From the NCBI GenBank assembly GCA_964653595.1, contig CAZZHH010000002.1:40629-104628 (forward strand): 64,000 nucleotides of DNA, in the 5' to 3' direction. The stretch is from JBAXTE01 sp964653595 (lineage in GTDB: Bacteria; Bacteroidota; Bacteroidia; Bacteroidales; WCHB1-69). This document shows, one piece after another, positions 40,418-48,654 of the stretch. Every line of letters starts with the position of its first letter. The stretch's first letter is position 1. The position numbers and the translations under genes were made by a program. The notes beneath the pieces are model-generated. The model saw only the letters and a list, made by a program, of their open reading frames with translations. It did no database searches and was not told where the DNA came from.

Positions 40418-40439
40418 TAGAGTTTAAAATTTGAATTTA

Positions 40440-41195
40440 ATGGGGTTTCAAAAAATTACTTCTATTCTTTTGCTTTTGATTATGATGAGTTCAAGTTCCG
40501 CTCAAGTGGTCAATATTGAAAATCGCAGACTAGGAGAATCGGATAAAAAGTTGATTGGAAAGTCGGAACTCGCCGTGGATTTCATAAAAAGCGCCAACAC
40601 CATTTTTACCGCTCGAAACTCTACACAACTCCAATATTTCCAAGAGAAAAACATCTACTTGCTTCTTGCTGACCTTAACATGATGCAAATAGATACCATC
40701 CGATATCTAAATAACGGTTTTTTACACTTTAGATACAATCATAATTTTCCCAATAAATGGCTCGTTGCCGAAGCTTTTTCTCAAGTACAATTTAATAGAG
40801 TGCAGAAAATTCAACGACGTTTTTTATGGGGTGGTGGCACTCGGTTTAATATCTTCGATAAAGAAAAAATAAAGTTATATGCTGGCACAGCTTTGATGTA
40901 CGAGTTTGAACTCTATCTGAACAATACCTATAGAGACAAGGTGCGTATGAGTAATTATCTCTCGTTTTTATATAAACCGTCGGCTACTTTTTCTATTCGC
41001 CAAACAACTTATTATCAGCCTCAACTAGATGGTTTTAAGTATTTTAGATTGACAAATGAATCGTCTCTGGAAGCACTAATTTTCAAAAATTTAAGCTTCA
41101 ACTCAAAATTCAACTACTTTTACGATTCAAAACCTGCTCCTTCTGTCCAAAAAGTCTTCTTTAGCCTCACCAATGGCATTATTTATCGGTTTTGA
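40440..41195 (+). CDS. DUF481 family outer-membrane protein
   Basis: The 251-aa protein has a signal peptide ending SSSSAQ. The mature start VVNIENRRLG and the beta-strand pattern to a terminal aromatic residue (IIYRF) fit the DUF481 (YdiY-like, salt-induced outer-membrane) family. The role in Bacteroidota is unknown. The ATG at 40440 (MGFQKITS) is chosen; a TTG nine bases earlier is in frame. The last 125 nt of the gene, ending exactly at its TGA, are repeated at 43455-43579 with one mismatch. Confidence 0.8.
   Translation: MGFQKITSILLLLIMMSSSSAQVVNIENRRLGESDKKLIGKSELAVDFIKSANTIFTARNSTQLQYFQEKNIYLLLADLNMMQIDTIRYLNNGFLHFRYNHNFPNKWLVAEAFSQVQFNRVQKIQRRFLWGGGTRFNIFDKEKIKLYAGTALMYEFELYLNNTYRDKVRMSNYLSFLYKPSATFSIRQTTYYQPQLDGFKYFRLTNESSLEALIFKNLSFNSKFNYFYDSKPAPSVQKVFFSLTNGIIYRF
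41071..41195 (+). repeat. Direct repeat copy 1 (3' end of the DUF481 gene)
   Basis: 125 nt matching 43455-43579 with a single mismatch (t at 41082 versus g at 43466). It ends exactly at the stop codon; sequences diverge at the next base. Confidence 0.95.
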
Positions 41196-41356
41196 TTCTG
41201 AAAAAAAATTCTTTTGGTTCAAATATCTCTTTTGTCGAACAAATTAAAGTATAATTGCACCAAACTTCTAAAACACTCCGCACCATAATAATATATATTA
41301 ACTTAAATTTTTGTCATGTACTTAGTTGTTAAACATAAAATGATTTCCATCATTAT

Positions 41357-42079
41357 TTAGAAGTAATACTTCAACCCAAAATTAACGCCAAAATTATAAA
41401 ACCGGGTCCAGGCTTTGTTGTTGTCGCTGGGACTGTCCTTGAAGATGGAGTAGAGTTTGGATTCATAATACAATTCCGACTTCAGGTAAAAATTCTCGGA
41501 GAGTTGAACCATTCCTCCCGTTGCAATTCGTGCGGAGAAATTAAGTGGACGCATATTTTTTAAATTATCATTGACATAATTTGTATCAATATCTGGAATT
41601 GTTGAATTAAAATCCATTTCAACACGCTTAACATCTCTAAAAACATGATTAATCCCGAATTGTAACGAAGAATACAAATTGACTTTTTCGCAATTCATCC
41701 AAAAAAAACTTAAATTTTGAGATAATTGAATGCTAGAATAACTATTAGACAAATCAATTGAACCACTTAAATCATTTCCATTTTCATCAACCAAAATCCC
41801 AAGTCCAGAATGGTGTCTATCTTTAAAGACATTTGCAACCAACATTAATCCAATTTCTAATCGATCATACCGTCTTGAATAATCTAGCCCAACAGAATAG
41901 CATATTGTTGATTTTGTTGACATTAAGGAATCAACTTTATTTTCAACATTGCTGATTTTTGAATTTGCAAGACCAACACTTGAATTGAAGGTAATTGAAT
42001 TCTTTTTTAAATTTTGCCCATAAGTTGAAAAGATTATCAATACAAACACAATAGAAAACCATTTTTTACACATTAGCAT
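41357..42079 (-). CDS. Outer-membrane beta-barrel protein, hypothetical
   Basis: The family is not recognised beyond a general porin-like barrel. The 240-aa protein has a signal peptide (IVFVLIIFSTYGQ), alternating hydrophobic strands such as SVGLDYSRRYDRLEIGLML, and an aromatic C-terminus (GVNFGLKYYF), as needed for BAM-dependent insertion. It begins 10 nt after the preceding barrel gene, so the two form an operon. It lies inside the segment flanked by the 125-bp direct repeats. Confidence 0.7.
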   Translation of the reverse strand: MLMCKKWFSIVFVLIIFSTYGQNLKKNSITFNSSVGLANSKISNVENKVDSLMSTKSTICYSVGLDYSRRYDRLEIGLMLVANVFKDRHHSGLGILVDENGNDLSGSIDLSNSYSSIQLSQNLSFFWMNCEKVNLYSSLQFGINHVFRDVKRVEMDFNSTIPDIDTNYVNDNLKNMRPLNFSARIATGGMVQLSENFYLKSELYYESKLYSIFKDSPSDNNKAWTRFYNFGVNFGLKYYF

Positions 42080-42089
42080 AATATTAATA

Positions 42090-42731
42090 TTACTTAATAA
42101 AATATTCTAACCCAAACTTCAAACCCACATATGGCTTTTCATCTAAAAACTCCTGATAGCCTAATTGTCCTGATGTGTGATCTTGCAACAAGTTAAATTG
42201 AGCAAAAGGAGTCAAATGCAACTTAAAGCGAGTGTTAAGCAACAAAGACACATTAAAATCTGTATATAATGAGACTCCGATTCTTTTATCAACACTTAAA
42301 TTTTTCGTTATGAATTGACTACCATTAATATAATTTACAGACTTATCACATTGCAACAGCGAATTAAGTACTGGCCCGAATGAAGCATAACTAGAAACTT
42401 TCTTATCAATAATCTGATAGCTTAAAATTAATGGATAATAAATGCGAATAGCATCATAATCGGTTGATTCAATTACACTTCCGATATCTGAATTTTTAAG
42501 CACAAATGAATGAGCTGTATAACCAACTCCAAAGGAAACCTTAAAATTATTGATATAATCTGAGAAACGAATGGAATACCCGAATTTAAAATTATTCGAT
42601 TTTAATGTTGATGATTGAAAAGAGTGAAAATAATCCAAATCACCCTCTACTGAAAACCGATTCAACTGTTGGGGATATACAAAATCTATAATTAGAATAA
42701 ATACAAAAAATAAGAGAATTTTATTTTTCAT
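42090..42731 (-). CDS. Outer-membrane beta-barrel protein, hypothetical
   Basis: The 213-aa protein has a signal peptide (FVFILIIDFVYPQ) and a barrel-like strand pattern ending KPYVGLKFGLEYFIK. The architecture resembles its downstream neighbour, but sequence similarity is low by eye. It is the first gene of a two-gene operon on the - strand. Only 6 nt separate it from the stop of an orphan T9SS sorting-domain remnant, suggesting it once followed a T9SS cargo gene. Confidence 0.7.
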   Translation of the reverse strand: MKNKILLFFVFILIIDFVYPQQLNRFSVEGDLDYFHSFQSSTLKSNNFKFGYSIRFSDYINNFKVSFGVGYTAHSFVLKNSDIGSVIESTDYDAIRIYYPLILSYQIIDKKVSSYASFGPVLNSLLQCDKSVNYINGSQFITKNLSVDKRIGVSLYTDFNVSLLLNTRFKLHLTPFAQFNLLQDHTSGQLGYQEFLDEKPYVGLKFGLEYFIK

Positions 42732-42737
42732 GTGAAT

Positions 42738-42905
42738 TTAATTAATTAAAACCTTCTTAGTATAAACACAGTTCCCATTATCATTTACCAAGAATAATAA
42801 ATAAAGACCTCTAGCCAAATTTGATGACTCAATAACAACTGTTTTTGAATTTGAAAGATTATTACAAAAGACCATCTGACCATATGAATTCAGCAAAAGT
42901 AACAA
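42738..42905 (-). pseudogene. Orphan T9SS type A sorting-domain remnant
   Basis: Read on the - strand, the frame ending at the TAA at 42740-42738 encodes LNSYGQMVFCNN, then NLARGLYLLFLVNDNGN, then KKVLIN and stop. This is the second half of a type A T9SS C-terminal domain (compare GVLVYQ ... GVYLIF ... KLLFIN in PorZ). Upstream the similarity ends in a run of leucines, and no PNP motif, passenger or start can be found. It is best read as the 3' stump of a lost cargo gene. Confidence 0.7.
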
Positions 42906-43180
42906 ATAAAATCTAAATATGTGATTTATTGTCGATTGTGTTAAAATATAGTGTTAATCATTTGCACTAGTGGCGCCAAAGATGCCGAATAGTCCCATAG
43001 AAGTTGAAAAACTCCTGAACAGAAGGAGCAGAATAGTCTGGATTAAGTTGCAAAATTAAGACGCAAAAGTTGCAAAAATGAGCGGTCAAATCTGTGAGTC
43101 ATACGGCGCTGAAGGTTGCAAATTTGGTTGTTAAAATTGTGAATTTCAAGCGCTGAAAGCGATAGATTGATTCGGTTCAG

Positions 43181-43345
43181 CTTGCGAAGCTACGGCCCCG
43201 AAGGCGTCGAATAATCCAATTGAAGCTTGCGAAGCCACGGCCCCGAAGGTGCCGAATAGATAGGTTAAACTTGCAAGACCTAGGGCATCGAAGGTGCCGA
43301 ATAGATGGTTTGAACATGCGAAGCCACGGCCCCGAAGGTGCCGAA
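43181..43345. repeat. About four tandem 44-45-bp repeats
   Basis: Units begin at 43181, 43226, 43270 and 43315, with consensus core cttgcgaagccacggcccc then gaaggtgccgaatag. The spacing of 45, 44 and 45 nt argues against coding. The last unit is truncated into the first hairpin. Confidence 0.85.
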
Positions 43346-43382
43346 GCCTATTAACCTCACGCGGAGCGTGGGGTTAATAGGC
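43346..43382. repeat. Large hairpin 1 (17-bp stem)
   Basis: gcctattaacctcacgc pairs with gcgtggggttaataggc (one T/G position) around a 3-nt gga loop. It is not at the end of an intact gene. Confidence 0.85.
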
Positions 43383-43395
43383 CGACAACCAACCT

Positions 43396-43446
43396 GATTT
43401 TGGCAAAAAAATTGCTGCGAAGCAAAGCGGTTTTTATGCCAAAATC
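43396..43446. repeat. Large hairpin 2 (about 15-bp outer stem)
   Basis: gattttggcaaaaa pairs with tttttatgccaaaatc, with an inner gctgcgaagcaaagc segment. It ends 8 nt before direct repeat copy 2. Confidence 0.8.
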
Positions 43447-43454
43447 GCCCCCTA

Positions 43455-43579
43455 AAGCACTAATTGTCAAAAATTTAAGCTTCAACTCAAAATTCAACTA
43501 CTTTTACGATTCAAAACCTGCTCCTTCTGTCCAAAAAGTCTTCTTTAGCCTCACCAATGGCATTATTTATCGGTTTTGA
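43455..43579 (+). repeat. Direct repeat copy 2 (DUF481 gene-end fragment)
   Basis: 124 of 125 nt equal 41071-41195. It encodes the last ~40 codons of the DUF481 protein, including the stop, but has no upstream gene. It is followed after 16 nt by the end of the convergent gene at 43596. Confidence 0.95.
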
Positions 43580-43595
43580 GGAAACTCATCCTATG

Positions 43596-44156
43596 TTAAA
43601 TTTTTATCGATTTTGTCTCGATAATTGGCTCTAAATCCGTTTTTTTACAACTTCTAACGATGACATTTCCCTTCTTGTTTGGATCTTTCTCTATCGGAAC
43701 AAGCCCCTTTTCATAAAAATAATCTAAAAATACCCAAAAGGAGGGTACTAGATTCATCCAAACATTGTTTTTTAATGTAAACACATGAAACTTTTGCCAG
43801 TCACCATGCCAAATTTTCACGTATCCAAATTCCTCTGATCCATCGTTGTTTAAATCTCCCAAATTGTACAAATCTGCTCCCATGCTCTCTGATATCCTAA
43901 TGGATGGTAGGTTGTTGGAAAACGAAAATATGCATATACATGTTTCAGATTGCTCTTCATCTATACAACCATTGGTTCTAACATATAGCTTTTCCTTAAT
44001 ACCATCACCATTAAAATCTCCTAGCAACGAGTCGGTATAAGTTGGGTTGGTTTCTGTAGTGTCATTTCTGGTATTTCCAGTTAAATCAAATGAAAAAAAC
44101 AATACGATTACTAGAAATATCAGTGTTCTTGTCGATTTCACCCTTTTTTTACTCAT
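43596..44156 (-). CDS. FG-GAP/VCBS-like repeat protein, hypothetical
   Basis: The 186-aa protein has an N-terminal hydrophobic segment (residues ~11-27), suggesting export. It contains two calcium-binding FG-GAP-like motifs, GDFNGDGIKEKL near 47 and LGDLNNDGSEEFGYV near 97. Such motifs build beta-propellers in larger proteins; here only two are seen, so this is a small or partial member. No enzymatic function can be assigned. It is convergent with the DUF481 gene fragment. Confidence 0.7.
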   Translation of the reverse strand: MSKKRVKSTRTLIFLVIVLFFSFDLTGNTRNDTTETNPTYTDSLLGDFNGDGIKEKLYVRTNGCIDEEQSETCICIFSFSNNLPSIRISESMGADLYNLGDLNNDGSEEFGYVKIWHGDWQKFHVFTLKNNVWMNLVPSFWVFLDYFYEKGLVPIEKDPNKKGNVIVRSCKKTDLEPIIETKSIKI

Positions 44157-44213
44157 TGTTGTTTTATTTAGTTTGTATTAAAACTATCTATTTTTCGGAA
44201 TAGTATACAAATT

Positions 44214-45434
44214 TCAACTTTTATACAATATAGAGGAGTCTCCATAACTCAAAAATCGATAATTTGATTTTTTTGCATGGGTGTATATTCTTTTCCATTC
44301 CTCTCCAACAAACGCGGAAACCAATAAAAGTAAAGTGCTTTTTGGCTGATGAAAGTTGGTGATGATAGCATCAAAAAAACGGAAAGTATATCCCGGTACT
44401 ATCATTAGCGATGTCTGAGCTTCAATATGATCGAGTTCTTTTTTATTTAAATAATCTAACACTATACTTAACACCTCTGCCTTACTTATATTTTGATTCT
44501 CTCCTTTATAAGTATCCCATTGGGTGATATTAAAAATAGATTCTTCTTGTTTGGATTTTATCTTTCGAGCAATTTGAACCAAACTCTCGATGGATCTTAC
44601 AGTGGTAGTACCAACTGCAATGATTGGTTTATCTCCATGATTTATCAATTGCTCAATAAGCGTTTTACTAATTATAATATGTTCTGCATGCATTACATGA
44701 TCTTCTATTAAGTCAACCGATACAGGTTTAAATGTTCCTGCGCCCACATGTAATGTAACCTCTCCAATGCCAACGTTGCTCTTTTGTAAATCTTCTAATA
44801 CTTCTCTGGTAAAATGCAACCCAGCTGTGGGTGCTGCTACGGAACCTTTATAGTTGGCATATACCGTTTGATATCTCCATTTGTCTAATTCTTCTGTCTC
44901 CCTTTTTATATATGGAGGTAAAGGCACTTTGCCAACAAGCTCTACAATGGAAGCAAAATCTAAATCGAGATCCCAATTAAATCGAACAACTACAACCTCC
45001 TCAATTCTGCTCTCAATTTCTGCAAACAGAGAGTGGATAGTCTCTTGATATGGAAATTTTGCTTCAATTATTCCCTTCCACTTTTTTAAATTACCAGCAA
45101 TACATTTCCACCTACACTCTTTTTGAAGTGCTAAAGCTACACTATAATCACCATTGCCATCTATTGGCTCTAGGCAAAATACTTCAATTCTTGCTCCTGT
45201 GTTTTTAAAAAAAAGTATTCGTGCTGGGATAACTTTCGTATTGTTTACGAGTAATAAGGAATTAGAAGGAACAAAATTGGGTAAATATGAAAATTGGGAA
45301 TCCTCTATCTGATCACCATGGTAAACTAATAACTTCGATTCGTCTCTTTTACTTAAAGGGTACTTCGCTATCAACTCCTCTGGTAAATTGTAGTCATACT
45401 CTCCTATACGAATATCGGTAAAATTGGAAATCAT
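44214..45434 (-). CDS. queA: S-adenosylmethionine:tRNA ribosyltransferase-isomerase
   Basis: Forms epoxyqueuosine in the tRNA anticodon by transferring the ribosyl part of SAM to preQ1. The 406-aa protein has the N-terminal YDYNLPEELIAKYPL, LLVNNTKVIPAR near residue 70, and the conserved SVAAPTAGLHFT near 198. It is slightly longer than E. coli QueA (~356). It is the last gene of a yicC-manA-queA run, starting 4 nt after manA. The partner epoxyqueuosine reductase gene queG is present at 54789 but not linked. Confidence 0.95.
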   Translation of the reverse strand: MISNFTDIRIGEYDYNLPEELIAKYPLSKRDESKLLVYHGDQIEDSQFSYLPNFVPSNSLLLVNNTKVIPARILFFKNTGARIEVFCLEPIDGNGDYSVALALQKECRWKCIAGNLKKWKGIIEAKFPYQETIHSLFAEIESRIEEVVVVRFNWDLDLDFASIVELVGKVPLPPYIKRETEELDKWRYQTVYANYKGSVAAPTAGLHFTREVLEDLQKSNVGIGEVTLHVGAGTFKPVSVDLIEDHVMHAEHIIISKTLIEQLINHGDKPIIAVGTTTVRSIESLVQIARKIKSKQEESIFNITQWDTYKGENQNISKAEVLSIVLDYLNKKELDHIEAQTSLMIVPGYTFRFFDAIITNFHQPKSTLLLLVSAFVGEEWKRIYTHAKKSNYRFLSYGDSSILYKS

Positions 45435-45438
45435 GATT

Positions 45439-46416
45439 TTAAGGAATATATACTTCTAATAAAGTGGTTAATCGATTTGGAATTAAAACTACTTCCGTAA
45501 AAATTGCTGGTATTAATACCGTTTCGCCTTTGTTTACCTCTATCATATCGGTGCCATATTTTATCGAATACGATCCTTCAAGGCACATATATACAATAAA
45601 AGAATCAATGGCTGCATACACTTTTTCTACTTTTTTGTCAAAAACAATTTTATTAGACACAAAATATGGACATGAAGCAATTTTGGTAGTAACATTTAAA
45701 TTAGTGTCTGTTTTAATTTTGTTCGATGTGTCCATGGTAAAATCGATAGCATCTACAGCATAATCTGTGTGTAATTGACGAGCCTTCCCTTCAGAATCCA
45801 CTCTGTCCCAATCGTATATGCGATAGGTAATATCGCTAGTTTGCTGAATTTCTGCTAATAATACCCCGGGACCAATGGCATGAACTCTGCCAGCCGGAAT
45901 AAAGAATGCATCGCCTTTTTCAACCTTTTCAACCCTTAAAATATCTTTAAGTGAACCATTGGAAACGGATTCAATGTAACTCTCTTTCGTAACAGGTTTG
46001 TTAAACCCACTAATAAGACATGCTTCTCCTTCTGTATCTACAATGTACCACATCTCTGTTTTCCCATAACTTTGATGACGGCTAGCAGCTAAAGCATCGT
46101 CTGGATGGACTTGAACGGATAAATAATCTTGCGCATCGATATATTTAAACAACAAAGGAAATTGATTGCCAAATTGCTCAAATACATGCTCTCCAACAAA
46201 ATCACCCATGTAAGTTTCTACTAATTCGTTTATCTCATTATCGGCCAAAAAACCATTCATTACTACAGATTGCTCTTCTTCTAATCCCGAAAGCTCCCAT
46301 GTCTCACCACAGTTGTCGAGTAGTGAAATCTCTTTGTTTAAGGTGGCTAATCTTTTTCCACCCCAAATTTTTGGTTTTAAAATGGGATAAAATTTTAATG
46401 GGTATAACGTTTCCAT
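45439..46416 (-). CDS. manA: Mannose-6-phosphate isomerase (class I, short form)
   Basis: Interconverts mannose-6-P and fructose-6-P, feeding GDP-mannose and surface glycans. The 325-aa cupin enzyme has zinc-ligand motifs VQVHPDD near residue 120 and GKTEMWYIV near 135, and PAGRVHAIGPG near 175, typical of the short bacterial type. Its start codon shares one base with the yicC stop, indicating translational coupling; queA follows. Confidence 0.93.
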   Translation of the reverse strand: METLYPLKFYPILKPKIWGGKRLATLNKEISLLDNCGETWELSGLEEEQSVVMNGFLADNEINELVETYMGDFVGEHVFEQFGNQFPLLFKYIDAQDYLSVQVHPDDALAASRHQSYGKTEMWYIVDTEGEACLISGFNKPVTKESYIESVSNGSLKDILRVEKVEKGDAFFIPAGRVHAIGPGVLLAEIQQTSDITYRIYDWDRVDSEGKARQLHTDYAVDAIDFTMDTSNKIKTDTNLNVTTKIASCPYFVSNKIVFDKKVEKVYAAIDSFIVYMCLEGSYSIKYGTDMIEVNKGETVLIPAIFTEVVLIPNRLTTLLEVYIP

Positions 46417-47288
46417 TACAAAATATTTAAAAGTTGTTCTTTAATTTTCTCTAACTCATCTTTCATCTGCACTACGATTTGTTGTATCTCAAAACAGTTT
46501 GCCTTCGATCCAATGGTGTTTATCTCTCGCCCAATCTCTTGTACTACAAACCCCAATTTTTTACCAGAGTTTTCTTCATGATCAGCTACCCATTCAAAAT
46601 AATCTAGATGTTTTTTTAATCTCACCTTCTCTTCTGTGATGTCAAGCTTTTCAATGTAAAAAATCATCTCTTGTTCAAGCCGATTCTGATCTATAGTAAT
46701 AGAACCAGCTAATTCTTGTAACCCTTTTTCTAACCGCTCTCGTAATTGAGATAATCGAATGGATTCGTATTGACTAACTTCCAAAAGCAAAGTTCCTATT
46801 GTTTTTAAACGACTCAAGATGTCCTCTTTTAAAATCTCTCCTTCGTGTTGTCGAAATGTTTTTAACATTTGAAGTGCTACATTTACTTGATCCATCAATA
46901 ATGCCCCCTCTTCATCTACAAGCTCCTCTTTGGCTGTGGTTACCACTTCTGGCATTCTAGAAATTACCGAAAAAAAATCTGGATTAACTAAAGGATTCAA
47001 CTCTTTTGATAATGCTTCAAGCTGTTGGTAATACTCTTTAAATACTGCTTGATTTAAAGATACATTCGAAAGTCCATTGTTCTCAATGGTGATGTAACAA
47101 TCTACTTTTCCTCTTCCAACGTGTTGTGTGATGGCACTTCTAATGGCTTGTTCCTTGTCGCGATATGCAATTGGTAAGCGAAGATTTATTTCTAGTTGCT
47201 TGCTGTTTAGTGATTTTATCTCAACTGTTGCTTGATGTTGCCCAAACACAAACTGAGATTTTCCAAAACCGGTCATTGATAATATCAT
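46416..47288 (-). CDS. yicC: YicC family endoribonuclease
   Basis: The 290-aa protein starts MILSMTGFGKS (ATG at 47288; a TTG six bases upstream is in frame but less likely). It has VEIKSLNSKQLEINLRLP near 24-41 and ends with DUF1732 (GKKLGFVVQEIGREINTIGSKAN). YicC proteins act as endoribonucleases in E. coli. Often gmk follows yicC; here manA does. It is the first gene of the yicC-manA-queA operon. Confidence 0.93.
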   Translation of the reverse strand: MILSMTGFGKSQFVFGQHQATVEIKSLNSKQLEINLRLPIAYRDKEQAIRSAITQHVGRGKVDCYITIENNGLSNVSLNQAVFKEYYQQLEALSKELNPLVNPDFFSVISRMPEVVTTAKEELVDEEGALLMDQVNVALQMLKTFRQHEGEILKEDILSRLKTIGTLLLEVSQYESIRLSQLRERLEKGLQELAGSITIDQNRLEQEMIFYIEKLDITEEKVRLKKHLDYFEWVADHEENSGKKLGFVVQEIGREINTIGSKANCFEIQQIVVQMKDELEKIKEQLLNIL

Positions 47289-47304
47289 ATCCAAATTTTT
47301 TATG

Positions 47305-47312
47305 CAAAGATA
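47305..47312 (-). promoter_or_regulatory. Candidate -7 element for yicC-manA-queA
   Basis: The minus strand reads TATCTTTG, a perfect match, 17 nt before the yicC ATG. Confidence 0.45.
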
Positions 47313-47544
47313 GGGGTTCTTGACTGTGAGAGCAAAAATTTATTTTATTATCTGACATTAAAATGATACTACGTTGCTTTTAATGATTTTTAAAGCCCAA
47401 TTTTTTAAAATAAAATTTAGTGTTTTTTAATAGTTCTAGAAAAGAAAAAAGAACAACTTATAATAATCAAAAAATAAGAGCAATCAGAATGATAATTTAT
47501 ACTGTTTCTAAAGTATATTTGCTATTCCATTGTAATTATTTATT

Positions 47545-47552
47545 TATCTTTG
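47545..47552 (+). promoter_or_regulatory. Candidate -7 element for the mini-ferredoxin
   Basis: TATCTTTG, 31 nt before the ATG, with a TTTG at 47518-47521 at roughly the -33 position. Confidence 0.5.
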
Positions 47553-47582
47553 CACAGTTATTAACCATTAAAACATATTAAC

Positions 47583-47753
47583 ATGGCTTACAAAATTAAC
47601 GCTGACGATTGCACCGCTTGCGGAACTTGTATCGATGAGTGTCCTGTAGAAGCGATTTCTGAAGGATCAGTTTATAAAATTGATGCAGACATTTGCACTG
47701 ACTGTGGTGCTTGTGCTGACGTTTGTCCAGTAGAAGCTATTCATCCTGAATAA
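47583..47753 (+). CDS. 2[4Fe-4S] ferredoxin, 56 aa
   Basis: A short gene, MAYKINADDCTACGTC to AIHPE. It has two clostridial-type cluster motifs, CTACGTCIDECP and CTDCGACADVCP, in a pseudo-twofold repeat; eight Cys bind two [4Fe-4S] clusters. It is a soluble low-potential electron carrier and a natural acceptor for the PFOR at 19505. It has its own promoter and a strong terminator, so it is expressed alone. Confidence 0.96.
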   Translation: MAYKINADDCTACGTCIDECPVEAISEGSVYKIDADICTDCGACADVCPVEAIHPE

Positions 47754-47776
47754 TTTTCTATAAGATAAACAACATT

Positions 47777-47818
47777 AAAATGGGGAGAAAATGATATCAT
47801 TTTCTCCCCATTTTTTTT
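47777..47818 (+). terminator. Strong terminator of the ferredoxin gene
   Basis: A perfect 19-bp-per-arm palindrome centred on atgatatcat, followed by eight T. Confidence 0.92.
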
Positions 47819-47836
47819 GTGTAGTTCCATTCAAAA

Positions 47837-47866
47837 AAAAAGCTTGTATTTTGTTACAAGCTTTTT
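47837..47866 (-). terminator. Terminator of tonB
   Basis: A 12-bp stem, aaaaagcttgta / tacaagcttttt, with a 6-nt loop. It lies 19 nt past the tonB stop, with the A run at its left giving T on the minus strand. Confidence 0.85.
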
Positions 47867-47884
47867 AAAATTATTCAATTTGTA

Positions 47885-48565
47885 TTAATTCAGAATGAAT
47901 TTGATTGGCAATACAAATTGTGTTCTAACTGGTTTGTTTCTCTGTTTCCCAGGTTTCCATTTTGGCATGTTTTTTACAACACGTAAAGCCTCGTCTCCAC
48001 ATCCACCACCAATATCACGTTTAATGGTTGCTTTGGTAATGTTGCCATTCGTTTCAACAACAAACTCAATGTATACAGTTCCGTCAATACCACTTTCACG
48101 AGCCAATTGAGGGTACTTCAAGTTATCTCTTAAATATTTCATACGTGCTTCATCTCCTCCTGGATATTCAGGAGACTCTTCAACAACGGTAAAAATTTCT
48201 GCCTCTTCTGCCTCTACAGGAGCAGTTTCAACAATCTCTTGATACTCCTTGTTTTGTGAACCATCATCTTCTTGACTAACCTCAAGATCTGTGTTTACTT
48301 GAACGCTGTTGTCTACAATTTGTATCAGCGTAGTTTGAAGTTGAGCTGGAGGAGGTGTTTCAGGTTTGGCTTCCTGTTTTGTTTGAATTACAATTTCGTC
48401 AATTACCTCTTGATGTGTTGCTGTAGTATCTTCCTCAACTACTTTGTCGTATGATTTGTATTCAAATCCTAAAAGGGCAAGTGATAGTGCCAATACCAAC
48501 CCTACTTGTAAGAAAACTGGTTTTTTTCTCTCTAGATCTGCTTTTACAGATTTTTTAATTTCCAT
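47885..48565 (-). CDS. tonB: Energy transducer TonB
   Basis: Couples the inner-membrane proton motive force to TonB-dependent outer-membrane receptors. The 226-aa protein has one transmembrane helix (residues ~18-36), a Glu/Gln/Pro-rich periplasmic spacer (PETPPPAQ), and a C-terminal TonB domain (~140-226, GIDGTVYIEFVVETNG, MPKWKPGKQ, PIKFILN). The ATG at 48565 is used; an upstream in-frame TTG would add seven residues. No exbB or exbD is adjacent. Confidence 0.93.
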   Translation of the reverse strand: MEIKKSVKADLERKKPVFLQVGLVLALSLALLGFEYKSYDKVVEEDTTATHQEVIDEIVIQTKQEAKPETPPPAQLQTTLIQIVDNSVQVNTDLEVSQEDDGSQNKEYQEIVETAPVEAEEAEIFTVVEESPEYPGGDEARMKYLRDNLKYPQLARESGIDGTVYIEFVVETNGNITKATIKRDIGGGCGDEALRVVKNMPKWKPGKQRNKPVRTQFVLPIKFILN

Positions 48566-48654
48566 CTTTGTTGTTTTTTTGTCCAAATAATATCTTTTCC
48601 AATAATTGCAACGATAATTTCTGTGAATTATTGTAGTATAAAGACAATTTATTA

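Larger units (their letters stand above)
42906..43454. other. GC-richer non-coding stretch with degenerate repeats
   Basis: No plausible ORF. GC content is visibly higher than the ~35% surroundings from about 42961. Degenerate pieces of the later 45-bp unit (gccgaatag near 42982, cggcgctgaagg near 43113) lead into a regular tandem array and two large hairpins. It abuts direct repeat copy 2. Confidence 0.7.

Noticed and set aside
43181..43345. CRISPR-like array
   Set aside because: The 45-bp units are contiguous without unique spacers, number only about four, and no cas gene is present.
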